Below are positions 62,779 to 64,000 of a DNA stretch of 64,000 bases, piece by piece. The position numbers and the translations under genes were made by a program. The notes under the pieces were generated by a model. It was not told the origin of the DNA, did not search any database, and saw nothing but the letters and a program-made list of their open reading frames with translations. Origin of the DNA: Ifrita kowaldi (taxonomy: Eukaryota > Chordata > Aves > Passeriformes > Cinclosomatidae); contig VZRS01000247.1 in assembly GCA_013398055.1 (NCBI GenBank), positions 294,442 to 358,441 on the forward strand. Direction: 5' to 3'. Every line of letters starts with the position of its first letter. The first letter of the stretch is position 1.

Positions 62779-64000
62779 AAAAAAAAAGCAAAGAAACTAA
62801 TCATTTCCATTTAATTTGTCAATAAAAATTCCTTTATTCAGCTTAGTCCACAAGCACTATGAAGGCCTGCCAATGTGCAATAACATGTCTTGTGAAAATG
62901 TGACTTTCAGCCATCTGACAGATAGCTCTTGCATTTTGCTTTTTACCTGGCTGATTATCAGGTTTCTTCCTTAAGTTTTCCATTTTTAAGATTTCTAAAG
63001 GTCAGTAAAACAGCTGGTTTCAGTCTCTACAGTTTTGGTTAACTGCAGGCATAAGAAAGGACTGTCTCTGTAATGTGACTGCTCTCCTTTGGGTTGTTCT
63101 AACACCTCTCTAGGTAAGAGTAGTGATCTGAGGTACCAGAAATGTGGGAAAGACAACAGAATGGAGCAAAGCCATTGTAGTGACCCACTGGGAAGTGATA
63201 TCTGCTGTTTTGTTATTGATCCTTCTCTGCATGCTAGAGTTTGTCAAACAAATTGATGCACTGGTGAAAACGTATGCACGCACATGCACTGTTCAGTTAT
63301 GGAAGCTGAAGGGTAGTGTGTTTTCTGCATTGCTCTTCTCTTCTGTCTTTCTTATGCTCAAAAGAAAATTTATTTTCAGACCTAGTGGTGGTCTTAAGGG
63401 TGAGACACTGTTAGAATTTTAGTGTCTAACCCTCAGTGACGTTTAGTGGAGCTGCCTTACTAATTCCCTTTGGTTAGTCCATCTGATTCTATTTTAGTTT
63501 TGTTCAGTCTTCATAAAATATTTGCTGGTTCAATGCTGTTGTTATTTGCAGTAACACATAATGCTTCATTTTCCTTCTGATTGGTGCCTTAAACTTCAGT
63601 TGCTTTTTGACTTCACTGTGTAACACCTTGTATTAATGTCAGGGTCATGCACTTATTATTCATGTGAACAGTGCTATTCACTTCAGTGAAATTATATACA
63701 TAATAATAAATAACAACATTAATCTGTGTGCACCACCTTGAATTTCATTACTGTTGCAGAAGATATATCTCTGAAAATAGGTTCTCTTAATTTTTATACA
63801 TCTTACAAAGAGCTTGGCTCTCTCTATGCACACTAATTTAAATTTTTTTTTTTTATTTCTCCTAAGCCTTACTAGCTTTACCAGCTCACAAGTTTTAAAG
63901 ACACTTGTTTTACTGATTCTTTTGGCTTGACAGGCTATCCAATATAGTTTAGCTTTCAAACCTAGATTCTATAGTAGACATTTAAAACATTTCTTGCTAG
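62779..64000. other. Unannotated sequence after the gap
   Basis: About 1.2 kb with no recognised exon, repeat family or RNA gene. One + frame (63144-63422, 92 codons) contains a hydrophobic stretch (AVLLLILLCMLEF) but no recognisable family features, and it is probably chance. Confidence 0.6.

Larger units (their letters stand above)
54182..64000 (+). other. DACH1: DACH1 last visible intron or 3' region
   Basis: At least 9.8 kb after the donor at 54182. It contains an enhancer-like block (54980-55680), a terminal-exon look-alike (57057-57103), several long C/T-rich patches on the + strand (about 56440-56900, 58240-59170, 60490-61120, 61430-61510, 61920-62080) and an assembly gap. No confident final exon, polyadenylation-defined 3' UTR or neighbouring gene was identified. 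The true terminal exon may lie in the gap (unlikely given its size) or beyond 64000. Confidence 0.75.

Noticed and set aside
63144..63422. 92-codon + frame with a membrane-like segment
   Set aside because: A single hydrophobic run from T-rich DNA, with no family features or gene context.
1..64000. tRNA, rRNA, CRISPR or prokaryote-style operons
   Set aside because: No cloverleaf-type box A/B pair, rRNA core or spaced direct-repeat array was seen. The sequence is vertebrate intron.

Overview
The window looks like bird nuclear DNA. It is AT-rich, has no bacterial-style gene packing, and carries several CR1 LINE 3' ends, including one with the avian-type tail of tandem 8-base units (agaatcac/agaatcat on the + strand). 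It also holds one MIR-like CORE-SINE, simple repeats and one short assembly gap (Ns, 62705-62778). The species cannot be resolved by eye.

Almost all of the sequence reads as introns of one + strand gene, the transcription cofactor DACH1 (dachshund homologue 1). Four consecutive coding exons are recognisable: 40285-40436, 49051-49198, 53499-53642 and 54113-54181. Each has canonical AG/GT borders, and the splice phases chain without a break (1->0, 0->1, 1->1, 1->1). Together they encode about 171 residues: a Pro/Ser-rich linker running into the C-terminal Dachbox-C coiled coil and most of the acidic tail. The tail sequence after the coiled coil (DSLTPEIEADRSGG...) and the form of the coiled coil itself favour DACH1 over DACH2. 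The first exons (Ski/Sno-like Dachbox-N) must lie upstream of base 1, behind an intron of at least 40.3 kb. The final exon, expected to begin with the completed Asp codon and end DGRLYLKTTVMY, was not found with confidence. An in-phase look-alike at 57057-57103 (DGALYLQN...) is reported as the most interesting puzzle.

Layout: 1-40284 is the long upstream intron, with three CR1 remnants, one older CR1-like fragment, a MIR-like SINE, microsatellites and many non-repetitive stretches that look like conserved noncoding elements. DACH1 is known to sit in a landscape of long-range developmental enhancers, but conservation cannot be measured here. 40437-49050, 49199-53498 and 53643-54112 are introns of 8614, 4300 and 470 bases. 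54182-64000 is the start of the last intron (or 3' region), unusually rich in long pyrimidine-skewed patches on the + strand.

No tRNA, rRNA, CRISPR, complete mobile element or second protein-coding gene was found. The remaining open frames are short and consistent with chance. No novel multi-gene system is visible. The items worth checking are the terminal-exon candidate, the enhancer-like islands, a three-copy 49-base CATATG minisatellite, a composite CRE/AP-1 site in a GC-richer island and the pyrimidine-skewed last intron.
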